Positions 1 through 9,695 are shown, counted from the first letter of the stretch. The stretch is DNA of 64,000 nucleotides from Tritonibacter horizontis (GCF_001518015.1 NZ_LPUY01000074.1:124001-188000), one strand, 5' to 3'. Notes: generated from the letters alone by a model not told the origin. Numbers and translations are program-made.

Positions 1-1
1 G

Positions 2-1429
2 GGCCGCGAGGTGGACACCGACGGATTTGCCGCCGCCATGGCAGAACAAAAGGCCAAGGCGCGCGCCGCCTGGGCCGGTTCGGGCGAGGCGGTGGACAGC
101 ACGGTCTGGTTCGACATCGCCGATGCCAAGGGCACCACGGATTTCCTCGGCTACGAGACCGAGCAAGCCGAAGGGCAGATCGTCGCCCTGGTCAAGGACG
201 GCGCTGAGGTTCGCGAAGCCGGGCAGGGCGACAGTGTCCAGGTGGTTCTGAACCAGACGCCCTTCTACGCCGAATCCGGCGGACAGGTTGGCGATCAGGG
301 TGTGATCCGCGTCGAGGGCGGTGCCGTGCAGGTGACCGACACCAAAAAGGTCGCGGGCGTCTTTATTCACATCGGCGCGGTGATCGAAGGTCAGGTGACC
401 ACTGGCGCCGCTGCACAGCTAGAGGTCGATCACGAGCGTCGGTCGGCTATTCGTGCAAATCACTCCGCGACCCACTTGCTGCACGAGGCCCTGCGCGAGG
501 CGCTTGGCGATCATGTGGCACAGCGCGGATCGCTCAATGCTCACGACCGCCTGCGGTTCGATTTCAGCCATACCAAGGCGCTGAGCGAAGCCGAATTGCG
601 CCAGGTCACAGCAGACGTCAACCGCTATATCCGCCAGAATTCCACGGTCGAAACCCGGATCATGACCCCGGACGATGCCCGTGCTCTTGGTGCGCAGGCG
701 CTGTTTGGCGAGAAATACGGCGACGAGGTTCGCGTTGTCTCGATGGGGAAGGCCGCCACCGGCAAGGGGAAGAACGGCGACACCTATTCGCTGGAGTTGT
801 GCGGCGGCACCCATGTCAAGCAGACCGGTGACATCGGGACCTTCGTGATCCTCGGTGACAGCGCGTCGTCGGCCGGGGTGCGCCGGATCGAGGCGCTGAC
901 CGGCGCGATTGCACTGGAGCATCTGGAAGGCGAAGCCGCGCGTATGGCGGAGATCGCAGGTGCGCTGAAAACTCAACCGACCGAGGTGATCGATCGGCTG
1001 AAATCCCTGATGGACGAGCGCAAGGCGCTGCAGAATGAGATCTCAAACCTCAAGCAGCAGATTGCAATGGGGGGCGGTTCCGATGGCGCTGCAGAAACCC
1101 GCGAGATTGGCGGCAAGACCTTTCTGGGGCAGGCGCTTCAGGGCGTGTCCGGCAAAGATTTGCGGGGATTGATTGATGCCCACAAGCAAAAAATCGGCTC
1201 GGGCGTCATCCTGTTGATTGCCGAAGACGAGGGAAAAGTCGCGGTTGCGGCCGGGGTCACTGACGATCTGGTGGCTGAGATCTCAGCCGTTGACGTTCTG
1301 CGCGCGGCGGTTCCGGCCGTTGGCGGCAAGGGCGGCGGCGGTCGCCCGGATATGGCGCAGGGCGGTGGCAAGGATTTTGCCGGAGCGGAGGACGCGATCA
1401 AGGCCGCAGAGGCCTTGCTTGCCAGCTGA
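2..1429 (+). CDS. alaS: Alanyl-tRNA synthetase, C-terminal part (5' end outside window)
   Basis: This is the 3' part of the enzyme that charges tRNA-Ala; the reading frame is open to the left edge, so the catalytic N-terminal half lies outside the window. What remains is the editing domain and the C-Ala region. The editing-site zinc motifs are visible as HSATHLLH and, further on, CGGTH. The tail is the glycine-rich C-Ala domain, with [16 protein letters not shown] close to the stop, which is typical of AlaS C-termini. The GTG at position 11 is internal and is not the start. Identity is secure; only the upstream extent is unknown. Confidence 0.97.
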   Translation, partial: GREVDTDGFAAAMAEQKAKARAAWAGSGEAVDSTVWFDIADAKGTTDFLGYETEQAEGQIVALVKDGAEVREAGQGDSVQVVLNQTPFYAESGGQVGDQGVIRVEGGAVQVTDTKKVAGVFIHIGAVIEGQVTTGAAAQLEVDHERRSAIRANHSATHLLHEALREALGDHVAQRGSLNAHDRLRFDFSHTKALSEAELRQVTADVNRYIRQNSTVETRIMTPDDARALGAQALFGEKYGDEVRVVSMGKAATGKGKNGDTYSLELCGGTHVKQTGDIGTFVILGDSASSAGVRRIEALTGAIALEHLEGEAARMAEIAGALKTQPTEVIDRLKSLMDERKALQNEISNLKQQIAMGGGSDGAAETREIGGKTFLGQALQGVSGKDLRGLIDAHKQKIGSGVILLIAEDEGKVAVAAGVTDDLVAEISAVDVLRAAVPAVGGKGGGGRPDMAQGGGKDFAGAEDAIKAAEALLAS

Positions 1430-1507
1430 CCATTGGATCAAACCACTTGGCCTGACGGGCAGACATTCTTTTGCCTGCCCGGCGGTCGAACAAGAGAGGA
1501 GGCTTTG

Positions 1508-1795
1508 ATGCCCGCACTTTGGATTGCACATGTCACTGTCACGGATCAGGAGGCCTACGGTCAATATGCCGAGCTGGCCGGTCCGGCCATCGCCAAACAT
1601 GGCGGCGAATTCATCGCTCGTGGCGGTCGTTTTGTTCAGCTGGAAGGCAAGGAGCGCCCGCGCAATGTGGTTGCCCGGTTCCCCAGCGTCGATGCTGCCG
1701 TAGACTGCTACAACAGCCCGGAATACCAGGAAGCGCTGGATCACGCGCGCGGCGCCTCGGAACGAGAGCTGATGGTCGTCGAAACCAGCGACTGA
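1508..1795 (+). CDS. DUF1330 family protein
   Basis: A 95-residue protein with the compact alpha-beta (dimeric ferredoxin-like) pattern of the DUF1330 family: an N-terminal WIAHVTVTD strand, a central GGEFIARGG segment and a final FPSVDAAVDCYNSPEYQ segment, all characteristic. The biochemical role of the family is not established. The start is chosen because AGGAGG lies about 7 bases before the ATG; the frame is open further upstream but has no ribosome site there. It follows alaS by 78 bases on the same strand and is closed by a clear terminator, so it may be read through from alaS. Confidence 0.85.
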   Translation: MPALWIAHVTVTDQEAYGQYAELAGPAIAKHGGEFIARGGRFVQLEGKERPRNVVARFPSVDAAVDCYNSPEYQEALDHARGASERELMVVETSD

Positions 1796-1825
1796 CCAGG
1801 CATTGGGTTGCATAGATTCAACGAA

Positions 1826-1850
1826 GGGCGCCATCTGGCGCCCTTTTCTT
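1826..1850 (+). terminator. Rho-independent terminator after the DUF1330 gene
   Basis: GGGCGCC (1826-1832), loop ATCT, GGCGCCC (1837-1843), followed directly by TTTTCTTT. It is the classic intrinsic terminator shape and lies 31 bases after the DUF1330 stop codon. Confidence 0.9.
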
Positions 1851-1913
1851 TGCATTCGCACCTGAGCGCACTGGGCATGTAGAACAGGCGTTCCGACATC
1901 AGGCGTTGCCAAC

Positions 1914-1942
1914 AAAAAAGGCCGCCAGATCGGCGGCCTTTT
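1914..1942 (-). terminator. Rho-independent terminator of typA
   Basis: AAGGCCGCC (1918-1926) pairs perfectly with GGCGGCCTT (1932-1940). On the minus strand the stem is followed by a T run (complement of the A6 at 1914-1919). It lies 16 bases past the typA stop codon. Confidence 0.9.
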
Positions 1943-1957
1943 GAGTATTTGCAGTGC

Positions 1958-3778
1958 TTACTGGTTGGCTTTGGCCATCCGCTTGCGTTCATGCGGGTCA
2001 AGATAACGCTTGCGCAGACGAATGGAGGTGGGCGTCACTTCGACCAGCTCGTCATCGTTGATATAGGCAATCGCTTCTTCCAGTGACAGCGTGACGGGTG
2101 TCGTCAGGCGAACCGCGTCATCGGTGCCAGAGGCCCGAACGTTGGTCAGCTTTTTCCCCTTCAGCGGGTTCACTTCCAGGTCATTTTCGCGGCTGTGCTC
2201 GCCGATGATCATACCCTGGTAGATATCGGCCTGCGCACCGATGAACATCTTGCCACGCTCTTCGAGGTTCCACAGCGCATAGGCGACAGACTGTCCGTTC
2301 TCCATTGAGATCAGCACACCGGCGCGCCGGCCCGGAATAGACCCCTTGTGCGGTGTCCAGCCGTGGAACACACGGTTCAGAACGCCGGTGCCGCGGGTGT
2401 CGGTCAGGAACTCGCCGTGATAGCCGATCAGCCCGCGCGAGGGCACATGGGCGATGATGCGGGTCTTGCCGGCGCCAGCGGGTTTCATCTCGACCAGCTC
2501 ACCTTTGCGGTTGCCGGTGAGTTTTTCGATCACGACGCCGGAATATTCGTCATCCACGTCGATGGTGGCTTCCTCGACCGGCTCCATGCGCTGGCCGTTT
2601 TCTTCGGTGAACAGCACCTGCGGACGCGAGATTGACAGCTCGAACCCTTCGCGGCGCATGTTCTCGATCAGAACGCCCATCTGAAGTTCGCCGCGACCGG
2701 CAACCTCAAATGCTTCGCCGCCGGGTGTGTCGGTGACCTCGATGGCCACGTTCAGTTCGGATTCCTTCATCAGGCGGTCGCGGATAACGCGCGACTGCAC
2801 CTTCTTACCGTCCCGACCGGCCAGCGGGCTGTCGTTGATGCCAAACGTCACAGTAATGGTCGGAGGATCAATCGGCTGGGCGGGCAGCGCCTCGGTCACG
2901 GAGGTATCCACCAGGGAGTCCGCAACGGTCGCCTTGGTCATGCCAGCAATGGTCACGATGTCACCGGCTTCGGCGATTTCAATCGGTTGCTGGGACAGGC
3001 CGCGGAACGCGAGGATTTTGGTGGCGCGGAAGTTTTCGATCAGCTCGCCTTCGCGGCTCAGCGCCTTGAGGCTCTCGCCGATCTTGAGCGTCCCGCTTTC
3101 AACGCGGCCCGTCAGAATGCGGCCCATGAACGGATCCGCACCAAGCGTGGTCGCCAGCATGCGGAAGGGTTCTTTCATCTGGGCGATCTGCTTGGGCGCA
3201 GGCACGTGCTTGACCACCATGTCAAACAGCGCGTCGAGGTTCTCGCGCGGGCCGTCCAGCTCCATATCGGCCCAGCCGGAACGACCCGAGGCATACATCG
3301 ACGGGAAATCCAGCTGGTCGTCATCGGCGCCGAGATTAGCAAACAGGTCGAAACACTCGTCCAGCGCGCGATCCGGCTCGGCGTCGGGTTTGTCGACCTT
3401 GTTCAGCACCACAATGGGACGCAGGCCCAGGGCCAGGGCCTTGGACGTCACGAATTTGGTCTGCGGCATCGGGCCTTCGGCGGCGTCCACCAGCAAAACG
3501 ACTCCGTCCACCATCGAAAGGATCCGCTCGACCTCACCACCGAAATCGGCGTGACCGGGGGTGTCAACGATGTTGATCCGGGTGCCTTTCCATTCGACCG
3601 AGGTACATTTGGCCAGAATGGTGATGCCGCGTTCGCGTTCCAGGTCGTTGGAATCCATGGCACGTTCTGCCACGGCTTGGTTTTCGCGGAATGCGCCGGA
3701 TTGTTTAAGTAGCTCGTCAACCAGTGTCGTTTTACCGTGGTCAACGTGCGCGATGATCGCAATATTGCGCAGGTCCAT
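1958..3778 (-). CDS. typA: Ribosome-associated GTPase TypA/BipA
   Basis: A 606-residue translational GTPase of the EF-G family that acts on the ribosome, with a role in large-subunit biogenesis and stress or cold growth in other bacteria. The GTPase motifs are all present near the N-terminus: [10 protein letters not shown] (P-loop, about residues 10-19), [14 protein letters not shown] (G3) and NKVD (G4). The middle contains EF-G-like domains II and III, and the C-terminus holds the TypA-specific domain ([18 protein letters not shown]; later [17 protein letters not shown]). Length matches the family. It is a single-gene unit with its own terminator. Confidence 0.97.
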   Translation of the reverse strand: MDLRNIAIIAHVDHGKTTLVDELLKQSGAFRENQAVAERAMDSNDLERERGITILAKCTSVEWKGTRINIVDTPGHADFGGEVERILSMVDGVVLLVDAAEGPMPQTKFVTSKALALGLRPIVVLNKVDKPDAEPDRALDECFDLFANLGADDDQLDFPSMYASGRSGWADMELDGPRENLDALFDMVVKHVPAPKQIAQMKEPFRMLATTLGADPFMGRILTGRVESGTLKIGESLKALSREGELIENFRATKILAFRGLSQQPIEIAEAGDIVTIAGMTKATVADSLVDTSVTEALPAQPIDPPTITVTFGINDSPLAGRDGKKVQSRVIRDRLMKESELNVAIEVTDTPGGEAFEVAGRGELQMGVLIENMRREGFELSISRPQVLFTEENGQRMEPVEEATIDVDDEYSGVVIEKLTGNRKGELVEMKPAGAGKTRIIAHVPSRGLIGYHGEFLTDTRGTGVLNRVFHGWTPHKGSIPGRRAGVLISMENGQSVAYALWNLEERGKMFIGAQADIYQGMIIGEHSRENDLEVNPLKGKKLTNVRASGTDDAVRLTTPVTLSLEEAIAYINDDELVEVTPTSIRLRKRYLDPHERKRMAKANQ

Positions 3779-3893
3779 GGGTCATGCCTTTAATTGGGGT
3801 TGCCGCGCGCATACCGTGATACCCGGCCAAAGGCCAGAGGAAATACGGTCTTGATCACTTTCTGACGCCGCGCTGCCGCATCGGCCACGGGTT

Positions 3894-4223
3894 TTAGTGG
3901 CTGGCGCTGTTGGAAAACAGGTGAATCACCAGGATGCCCGCCAGGATCATCGCCATTCCGAGGGCGGCGGGAAAGTCGATCCGCTGACCAAAAACGACAA
4001 ATCCGATGATGGCAATCAACACGATGCCCAGGCCGGACCAGATCGCGTAAACGATACCGACCGGCATGACCTTCAGCGTCAGGCTCATCAGAAAGAACGA
4101 CGCCCCATAGGCCACAATGACAATCAGGACCGGGCCGAGCCGGGTGAATTGCTGGCTGGCCTGCAGCGCCGTGGTGCCGATCGTCTCGGCAAGTACTGCG
4201 GCCATAAGATAGAGATAGTGCAT
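3894..4223 (-). CDS. Small multidrug resistance (SMR) family exporter
   Basis: A 109-residue, four-helix inner-membrane protein of the EmrE/QacE family, which exchanges protons for cationic drugs or guanidinium-like compounds as a dimer. The key membrane-embedded glutamate is present (Glu13 in LAETIGTT), as is the helix-4 pattern. The start is set at the ATG preceding HYLYLM, because the open frame upstream of it codes for no membrane segment and runs into the neighbouring gene. It follows the HD-domain gene by 28 bases and may be the last gene of that operon. Whether it exports drugs or guanidine cannot be told from this sequence. Confidence 0.88.
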   Translation of the reverse strand: MHYLYLMAAVLAETIGTTALQASQQFTRLGPVLIVIVAYGASFFLMSLTLKVMPVGIVYAIWSGLGIVLIAIIGFVVFGQRIDFPAALGMAMILAGILVIHLFSNSASH

Positions 4224-4251
4224 CGTGAAACCTCGGTACGGGACGTGGGCG

Positions 4252-5418
4252 TCAGATCCGGCCTTGTGCCGTGAACCATGGGGTGAGCAGGCGGCGAATA
4301 TGATCCCAGACCAGCGGCGCCCCGCGCGCGACCTTGGCTCCGACCCGCGTGTCGAGCTGGGGCAGGGTGACGTTGTAGTCAACCCAGCTGCCGCCGCCAT
4401 TCGCGAGGTTCAACAAGATCGGCTGGACCCGGTCAATGGCCTTGGCAAAGATCGCATCTGGCGTATTGTTGGCCTCGAATTCGTCCCAGAGGGCCAGAAA
4501 ATCGCGCGCTTGAGCCTCCGGCAGCATGCCAAAGAGCCGCTGGGCCGCGGCCTGCTCTGCTGCGGCGATCCGGGCCAGGTCAGCGGCCGCAAGGGCGGTA
4601 TGGATCGGCACGTCGCCCGCGTCGATTTCCACCAGGTCGTGCAGCAAGAGCATCGCCAGCACCCGGTCTGGCGCGATGTTGGTCGAACTGTGCTCTGCCA
4701 GAACCCAGGCGTAGAGCATGATATGCCAGCTGTGTTCGGCGGAGTTTTCATGGCGGCTGCCATCTGCGATCTTTGAGGCCCGCAGCACGGACTTGAGCTG
4801 ATCCGCTTCGGACAGAAACCGGAGCCGGGCGGAGAAATCCGTTTCGGGCAGTGTCTGGCCGGACAAAAGCAACTGCGCCGCGTCATAGGCCTCGGGAAAC
4901 CGGTCTTTGAGGCAGGTCGCGCGCCCGGTGGCAAGGTTCTCGCGCACAACGCGGATATGGTCCGGAGGCGCCGCAGATCCGCAAAGCGTCTGGAAGATCG
5001 GCTGACAGTAGTCCAGAGCTTTTGCAAAGCGAGCGTCCGGGCTTTCGGCGGCTTCGAACTCCGTCCAGAGGCCTGCGAAGACGTCGGACTGCGCCGCTGG
5101 CAGCAAACCAAAGATCCTGCGTTGCGCGACCTCTTCTGCCGCGGCAACCGCAGACCAGTTGGTCGGCTCATCAATCGGATGATCGCCCACGTCGATTTCA
5201 ACGATGTCATGCAGCAGCAACATCTTGATCACCCGTGGGATCGAAACCTCTGCGGGGGCATAGGGCGCGAAACACAGCGCATAAAGCGCAAGGTGCCAGC
5301 TGTGTTCGGCAGAGTTTTCCCGGCGACGGCCGTCCAGCAACAGGTTCTGACGCTCTACCTGGCGTAACCTCTCGATGTCGCACAGGAATTCGAATTGCAG
5401 CGTCAGGTCTGAGGTCAT
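4252..5418 (-). CDS. Tandem HD-domain phosphohydrolase (YfbR-like), two complete catalytic domains
   Basis: A 388-residue protein made of two copies of a short HD domain similar to the YfbR/YGK1 5'-nucleotidase group. The two halves repeat with an offset of exactly 190 residues: ENSAEHSWH at 34-42 and 224-232, and LLLHD..EID at 67-76 and 257-266. The metal-binding His and the HD pair are kept in both (His39/His229, His70-Asp71/His260-Asp261), so both halves look active. Relatives act on deoxynucleoside 5'-monophosphates; substrate here is inferred only. The gene overlaps the upstream small gene by ATGA, implying translational coupling. The enzyme has no signal peptide and should be cytoplasmic. 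Confidence 0.8.
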   Translation of the reverse strand: MTSDLTLQFEFLCDIERLRQVERQNLLLDGRRRENSAEHSWHLALYALCFAPYAPAEVSIPRVIKMLLLHDIVEIDVGDHPIDEPTNWSAVAAAEEVAQRRIFGLLPAAQSDVFAGLWTEFEAAESPDARFAKALDYCQPIFQTLCGSAAPPDHIRVVRENLATGRATCLKDRFPEAYDAAQLLLSGQTLPETDFSARLRFLSEADQLKSVLRASKIADGSRHENSAEHSWHIMLYAWVLAEHSSTNIAPDRVLAMLLLHDLVEIDAGDVPIHTALAAADLARIAAAEQAAAQRLFGMLPEAQARDFLALWDEFEANNTPDAIFAKAIDRVQPILLNLANGGGSWVDYNVTLPQLDTRVGAKVARGAPLVWDHIRRLLTPWFTAQGRI

Positions 5419-5663
5419 TCTTTGGTCTGGGCCCTTGCTTCTAGCGCCGCCTTGGCGGTTTCTAAACGGGTCGTCAGGAATTCGCGCGCCGTGCGTTCGG
5501 CAAGCCGGACGCGGATCTCTGTCAAATAAGCTTCTTCAAGAGATTGAGAGGCCGCCCCGAGTACCTGGGCGACCTCCATGTATATGCGATCTTCTTCAAG
5601 CGCATCCTGGACCTTGAGCGTATCCTCAGCCAGCTGAGCCGCCAGCCTGTCCAGCGTCGACAT
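5415..5663 (-). CDS. Small conserved helical protein of unknown function
   Basis: An 82-residue, charged, almost fully helical protein with no cysteine, no signal peptide and no membrane segment. It is rich in Glu, Leu and Ala with a heptad-like pattern, so a short coiled coil or helical bundle is likely. It is placed tightly between two enzymes: its start overlaps the hydrolase stop by one base and its end overlaps the HD-gene start by four bases. This coupling is the main evidence that it is a real gene. I do not recognise a named family. Confidence 0.7.
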   Translation of the reverse strand: MSTLDRLAAQLAEDTLKVQDALEEDRIYMEVAQVLGAASQSLEEAYLTEIRVRLAERTAREFLTTRLETAKAALEARAQTKE

Positions 5664-6316
5664 CAGCGCGAGCTTTCCGTCAGCCGCCGCTTCACATAGT
5701 CGTTCACGTTGCCGATCATGTTGTCCATATGCGTGTCCTGGAAGAAATGATCCGCGCCTTCGATCTCGGTATGGGTGATGGTGATGCCCTTCTGCTCGTG
5801 CAGCTTGTTCACCAGGTTCACCGTGTCCGCAGGCGGGGCAACCCGGTCGGCGGTCCCGTTGATGATCAACCCGGAGGACGGGCAGGGCGCGAGGAAGGAA
5901 AAGTCATACATATTGGCAGGTGGGGCGACCGAGATAAATCCGGTGATCTCCGGCCGACGCATCAACAGTTGCATACCGATCCAGGCCCCAAAGGAGAACC
6001 CAGCGACCCAGCAATGCTTTGAATTGTTGTTCATCGACTGCAGATAATCGAGCGCAGATGTGGCATCGGACAGTTCTCCGACGCCCTGATCGTATTCGCC
6101 TTGCGAGCGACCCACGCCGCGAAAATTAAACCGCAGGACGGTAAAGCCCATGTTATAGAAGGCATAGTGAAGGTTATACACCACCTTGTTGTTCATGGTG
6201 CCGCCGAATTGGGGATGCGGATGCAGCACGATTGCGATCGGCGCGTCCTTTTCCTTTTGCGGGTGGTAACGGCCTTCCAGGCGTCCTTCGGGTCCGGGGA
6301 AAATGACCTCAGGCAT
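5663..6316 (-). CDS. Alpha/beta hydrolase (serine hydrolase)
   Basis: A 217-residue alpha/beta-hydrolase of the short cytoplasmic type often annotated as CocE/NonD-like. The nucleophile elbow GFSFGAW carries the catalytic Ser; the acid is probably Asp in INGTADRVAPP and the base His in EGADHFF, so the triad is complete. HPHPQFGGTMNNKVV near the N-terminus is a signature of this subgroup. The substrate is unknown. The start is the ATG at 6316, with AGGAT upstream on the minus strand; an in-frame ATG 15 codons further out lacks a site. It is divergent from iscR and heads the coupled minus-strand operon. Confidence 0.85.
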   Translation of the reverse strand: MPEVIFPGPEGRLEGRYHPQKEKDAPIAIVLHPHPQFGGTMNNKVVYNLHYAFYNMGFTVLRFNFRGVGRSQGEYDQGVGELSDATSALDYLQSMNNNSKHCWVAGFSFGAWIGMQLLMRRPEITGFISVAPPANMYDFSFLAPCPSSGLIINGTADRVAPPADTVNLVNKLHEQKGITITHTEIEGADHFFQDTHMDNMIGNVNDYVKRRLTESSR

Positions 6317-6365
6317 GGGTGGGTGGATCCTACTCTCTTTTGGCGCGAATGTCAGAGACATATAC

Positions 6366-6403
6366 TTGACGAAATTTCTCTGACACCTTAGAACTATTCT
6401 AAA
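6366..6403 (+). promoter_or_regulatory. iscR-suf promoter with overlapping Irr box
   Basis: A sigma-70-like promoter is visible: TTGACG at 6366-6371, a 17-base spacer, TAGAAC at 6389-6394. The -10 is covered by an inverted repeat at 6387-6403, CTTAGAACTATTCTAAA, which differs by one base from the Irr/ICE consensus TTTAGAAnnnTTCTAAA known from Rhizobiales and Rhodobacterales. Irr is the iron-status regulator responding to haem. The placement predicts direct repression under iron limitation or, with a displaced start site, a dual role. The leader from here to the iscR start is about 100 bases. Confidence 0.75.
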
Positions 6404-6500
6404 GAGGCGCGGGTTGCTACCGGCACCTTGTCAAGCTGAAATACGCATTGGCAATGGTATCGTCAATCATTTGCTGCCTTTTCGACGAAAGGGTGAGTGG

Positions 6501-6959
6501 ATGAAGCTTTCTACAAAGGGTCGGTATGCCATGGTGGCCTTGGCCGACATCGCAATGCATCCGGCAAAGGGGTTGGTCGTGCTGGCCGACATCTCGCGGC
6601 GCCAGGACATCTCGCTGCCGTATCTGGAACAGCTGTTTGTTAAACTGCGGCGGGCGGGACTTGTGTCCTCGGTTCGTGGTCCCGGTGGTGGGTATCGCCT
6701 GGCAAGACCCGCAACGGAGATCCGCGTGGTTGAAATCCTGGCCGCCGTCGACGAGACGGTGGATGCGATGCACAAAGGCGCCGGCGTCTCTGGCGGGGCC
6801 TGTGGCAGCCGCGAACAATCGTTGACCAACCGGCTTTGGGAGGGGTTGAGCGCGCATGTCTATGTGTTCCTGCACCAGACCCGCCTGTCGGATGTGATCG
6901 ACAATGATCTTGCGCCCTGTCCCGCGGTTCCGACCCTGTTTGCGGTTGTGGATGAATAA
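6501..6959 (+). CDS. iscR: Rrf2-family regulator IscR (single-cysteine-type cluster region)
   Basis: A 152-residue winged-helix regulator that senses Fe-S cluster supply and controls the suf operon it heads. The N-terminal HTH is well conserved (MKLSTKGRYAM, LPYLEQLF, SSVRGPGGGYRLA). In enterobacterial IscR three cysteines plus a His bind the [2Fe-2S] cluster; here that segment has only Cys101, with the other cysteine (Cys140) close to the C-terminus, so a different ligand set must be used. Rhodobacter sphaeroides IscR is known to be of such an unusual type. The start ATG at 6501 has GGGTGAG ahead of it. The other genes of the operon follow on the same strand. Confidence 0.93.
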   Translation: MKLSTKGRYAMVALADIAMHPAKGLVVLADISRRQDISLPYLEQLFVKLRRAGLVSSVRGPGGGYRLARPATEIRVVEILAAVDETVDAMHKGAGVSGGACGSREQSLTNRLWEGLSAHVYVFLHQTRLSDVIDNDLAPCPAVPTLFAVVDE

Positions 6960-7005
6960 ATCCTCCTAAACCCATGCCTTTGCTTTGTTTCTGGAAAGAT
7001 CCACG

Positions 7006-8049
7006 ATGACCCGCGTCTATTTGGACCATAATGCCACATCGCCGCTGCGCCCCGAAGCGCGGGCGGCCATGGTTGCGGCGATGGATCTCTGTGGCAATCC
7101 CTCATCGGTTCACGCCGAAGGGCGCGCGGCCAAATCCCTGGTGGAACGCGCGCGGGCCCAGATCGCTGCTGCCTTTGGTGCCGAGGGGGCCGATATCGTC
7201 TTTACCTCGGGATCAACAGAAGGGGCCGCGCTGGCGCTTTCTGGTCGCGACCTGCACGGATCTGTGGTTGAGCATGACGCCGTAAGGTCCTGGGTGACTG
7301 AAGATCTATCTGTTTCCCAGTCGGGTGTTGTCACGGTTTTGGATCCCGCGCGTTCAACCCTTCAACTGGCCAACTCGGAAACGGGCATCGTGCAAGATCT
7401 GCCGGACGGGCTGGCGGTGACGGATGCGACCCAGGTTTTTGGCAAACTGCCGGCTGCGTTTAATTGGATGGGGGCGACGATGGCCCTGATGTCGGCGCAT
7501 AAATTCGGTGGCCCCAAGGGGGTCGGCGCGCTCTTGCTCAAACGTGGCACGGAGCTTTCGTCGCAGATCAAAGGGGGCGGCCAGGAGATGGGACGCCGGT
7601 CGGGGACGGAAAATGTGATTGGAATCGCAGGTTTCGGAGCCGCAGCTGAAGCCGCTGCCAAAGATTTGGACGCGGGCGTCTGGGATCGGGTTGCAGAACT
7701 TAGAAATATTCTAGAAAACGCGGTTGCGGCAGAGTGCCCAGAAACTATTTTCATAGGGCAGGCGGCCCGCCGCCTTCCGAATACCTCGTGTTTCGCGACC
7801 CCCGGCTGGAAGGGCGAAACGCAGATCATGCAGATGGATCTGGCTGGTTTTGCGATCAGTGCAGGCAGTGCCTGTTCCAGTGGCAAGGTGCGTGCCAGCG
7901 CGGTTCTGACCGCAATGGGATTTGACGAGATCACGGCCCAGGGTGCGATCCGCGTATCGCTCGGGCCGGAGACGACTGAAACGGATGTGTTGCGCTTTGC
8001 TAAAGCGTGGTGCGCCAAACAGAAGAAACATCGCGCCCGTTTGGCGTGA
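7006..8049 (+). CDS. Cysteine desulfurase, NifS/IscS class
   Basis: A 347-residue PLP enzyme of the group I desulfurases that takes sulfur from cysteine for Fe-S cluster building. The PLP lysine lies in SAHKFGGPKG and the persulfide cysteine in AGSACSSGKV, a flexible loop typical of the IscS/NifS class rather than SufS. The N-terminus VYLDHNATSPLRPEA is diagnostic. The ATG at 7006 with GGAAAG upstream is preferred over an in-frame ATG 21 bases earlier. Its presence together with sufS in one operon gives this organism two desulfurases in the same transcription unit, an arrangement common in Rhodobacteraceae. Confidence 0.92.
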   Translation: MTRVYLDHNATSPLRPEARAAMVAAMDLCGNPSSVHAEGRAAKSLVERARAQIAAAFGAEGADIVFTSGSTEGAALALSGRDLHGSVVEHDAVRSWVTEDLSVSQSGVVTVLDPARSTLQLANSETGIVQDLPDGLAVTDATQVFGKLPAAFNWMGATMALMSAHKFGGPKGVGALLLKRGTELSSQIKGGGQEMGRRSGTENVIGIAGFGAAAEAAAKDLDAGVWDRVAELRNILENAVAAECPETIFIGQAARRLPNTSCFATPGWKGETQIMQMDLAGFAISAGSACSSGKVRASAVLTAMGFDEITAQGAIRVSLGPETTETDVLRFAKAWCAKQKKHRARLA

Positions 8050-8064
8050 GTTTAGGAGAAGACG

Positions 8065-9585
8065 ATGGCCGCTCTGGACCAATTCGAAGCAAAAGAAGGT
8101 GTTGATCAGGAAACGGTGGATGCCGTTCGCGATGTCAGCACCTACAAATACGGTTGGAATACCGATATCGAGATGGAATACGCGCCCAAGGGCGTGAACC
8201 CGGACATTGTGCGGCTGATCTCGGACAAGAACGAAGAGCCCGAATGGATGACCGAATGGCGTCTTCAGGCCTTTGACCGCTGGACCGGTATGAAAGAACC
8301 GGAGTGGGCGATGGTGACCTACCCCAAGATCGACTTTCAGGATCAATACTACTATGCCCGTCCCAAGAGCATGGAAGTAAAGCCAAAGTCGCTGGACGAG
8401 GTCGATCCGAAGCTTTTGGCGACCTATGAAAAGCTCGGTATCCCGTTGAAAGAACAGATGCTTCTGGCCGGCGTCGAGGGCGCCGAGGGCGCGCCCGCCG
8501 AAGGCCGCAAGGTCGCAGTCGATGCGGTGTTTGATTCCGTTTCCGTCGGCACGACTTTCCAGGCGGAACTGAAAAAGGCCGGCGTGATCTTCTGTTCGAT
8601 CTCCGAAGCGATCCGGGAGCATCCCGAGCTGGTGAAAAAATACCTCGGCACGGTGGTTCCTGCGTCGGATAACTTCTACGCCACGCTGAACTCCGCTGTG
8701 TTCTCGGATGGGTCCTTTGTCTATGTGCCGCCGGGCGTGCGCTGCCCGATGGAACTGTCGACCTATTTCCGCATCAACGCCGAAAACACCGGTCAGTTCG
8801 AACGTACGCTGATCATCGCTGACAAGGGCTCTTATGTGTCCTACCTCGAAGGCTGCACCGCGCCGCAGCGCGATACCGCACAGCTGCATGCCGCCGTGGT
8901 CGAGATCATCATCGAAGAAGACGCAGAGGTGAAATATTCCACCGTTCAGAACTGGTATCCCGGCGACGAGAACGGCAAGGGCGGCATTTATAACTTTGTC
9001 ACCAAACGTGCCGATTGCCGGGGCGACCGGGCCAAGGTGATGTGGACGCAGGTGGAAACCGGCTCTGCCGTGACCTGGAAATACCCGTCCTGCATCCTGC
9101 GCGGCGACGAAAGCCAGGGCGAGTTCTACTCCATCGCCATCGCCAACAACATGCAGCAGGCCGATACCGGCACCAAGATGATCCACCTCGGCAAAAACAC
9201 CAAAAGCCGGATCGTGTCCAAGGGGATCTCTGCCGGCAAGGCGCAGAACACCTATCGCGGGCTGGTTTCGATGCACCCGAAGGCGAAAAACTCGCGCAAC
9301 TATACCCAGTGCGACAGCTTGCTGATCGGGGATAAATGCGGTGCCCACACGGTGCCGTACATCGAGGTGAAGAACAATTCTTCCCGCGTCGAGCATGAGG
9401 CCACCACCTCCAAGGTGGATGACGACCAGCTGTTCTATTGCCGCCAGCGCGGCATGGATGAGGAAGAAGCGGTCGCCCTGGTGGTGAACGGGTTCTGCAA
9501 GGATGTTCTTCAGGCACTGCCGATGGAATTTGCCATGGAAGCCCAGCAACTGGTTGCGATTTCGCTCGAAGGTTCGGTGGGCTAA
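8065..9585 (+). CDS. sufB: Fe-S cluster scaffold subunit SufB
   Basis: A 506-residue cytoplasmic scaffold subunit of the SufBCD complex, on which nascent Fe-S clusters are assembled. The beta-helix core and C-terminal helical part are intact; conserved segments include [47 protein letters not shown] (given in part) and the C-terminal [10 protein letters not shown] that binds SufC. The cysteine in TQCDSLL matches the conserved sulfur-accepting position of SufB. Length agrees with the family. AGGAGAAG precedes the start by 4-5 bases. Confidence 0.97.
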   Translation: MAALDQFEAKEGVDQETVDAVRDVSTYKYGWNTDIEMEYAPKGVNPDIVRLISDKNEEPEWMTEWRLQAFDRWTGMKEPEWAMVTYPKIDFQDQYYYARPKSMEVKPKSLDEVDPKLLATYEKLGIPLKEQMLLAGVEGAEGAPAEGRKVAVDAVFDSVSVGTTFQAELKKAGVIFCSISEAIREHPELVKKYLGTVVPASDNFYATLNSAVFSDGSFVYVPPGVRCPMELSTYFRINAENTGQFERTLIIADKGSYVSYLEGCTAPQRDTAQLHAAVVEIIIEEDAEVKYSTVQNWYPGDENGKGGIYNFVTKRADCRGDRAKVMWTQVETGSAVTWKYPSCILRGDESQGEFYSIAIANNMQQADTGTKMIHLGKNTKSRIVSKGISAGKAQNTYRGLVSMHPKAKNSRNYTQCDSLLIGDKCGAHTVPYIEVKNNSSRVEHEATTSKVDDDQLFYCRQRGMDEEEAVALVVNGFCKDVLQALPMEFAMEAQQLVAISLEGSVG

Positions 9586-9587
9586 CC

Positions 9588-9671
9588 ATGGTCCTTACCA
9601 CCACCGCTTCCGTCAATATGCACGCCAGGGCCGCGTTTTGCGGTGTCGGTGCGACGGCGATGGTGGGCTAG
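9588..9671 (+). CDS. Possible 27-residue leader-like ORF between sufB and the FkbM gene
   Basis: An ATG two bases after the sufB stop opens a frame of 27 residues (MVLTTTASVNMHARAAFCGV...). It has no independent ribosome site but would be reached by ribosomes terminating on sufB. No similarity is recognised. It may be only a chance frame in the 110-base gap. Confidence 0.15.
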   Translation: MVLTTTASVNMHARAAFCGVGATAMVG

Positions 9672-9695
9672 GCTTGCAAGTTCGGAGACACGACA

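Noticed and set aside
7711-9549. Minus-strand open frame of 612 residues
   Set aside because: Antisense to the desulfurase and sufB, both certain genes; composition typical of a shadow frame.
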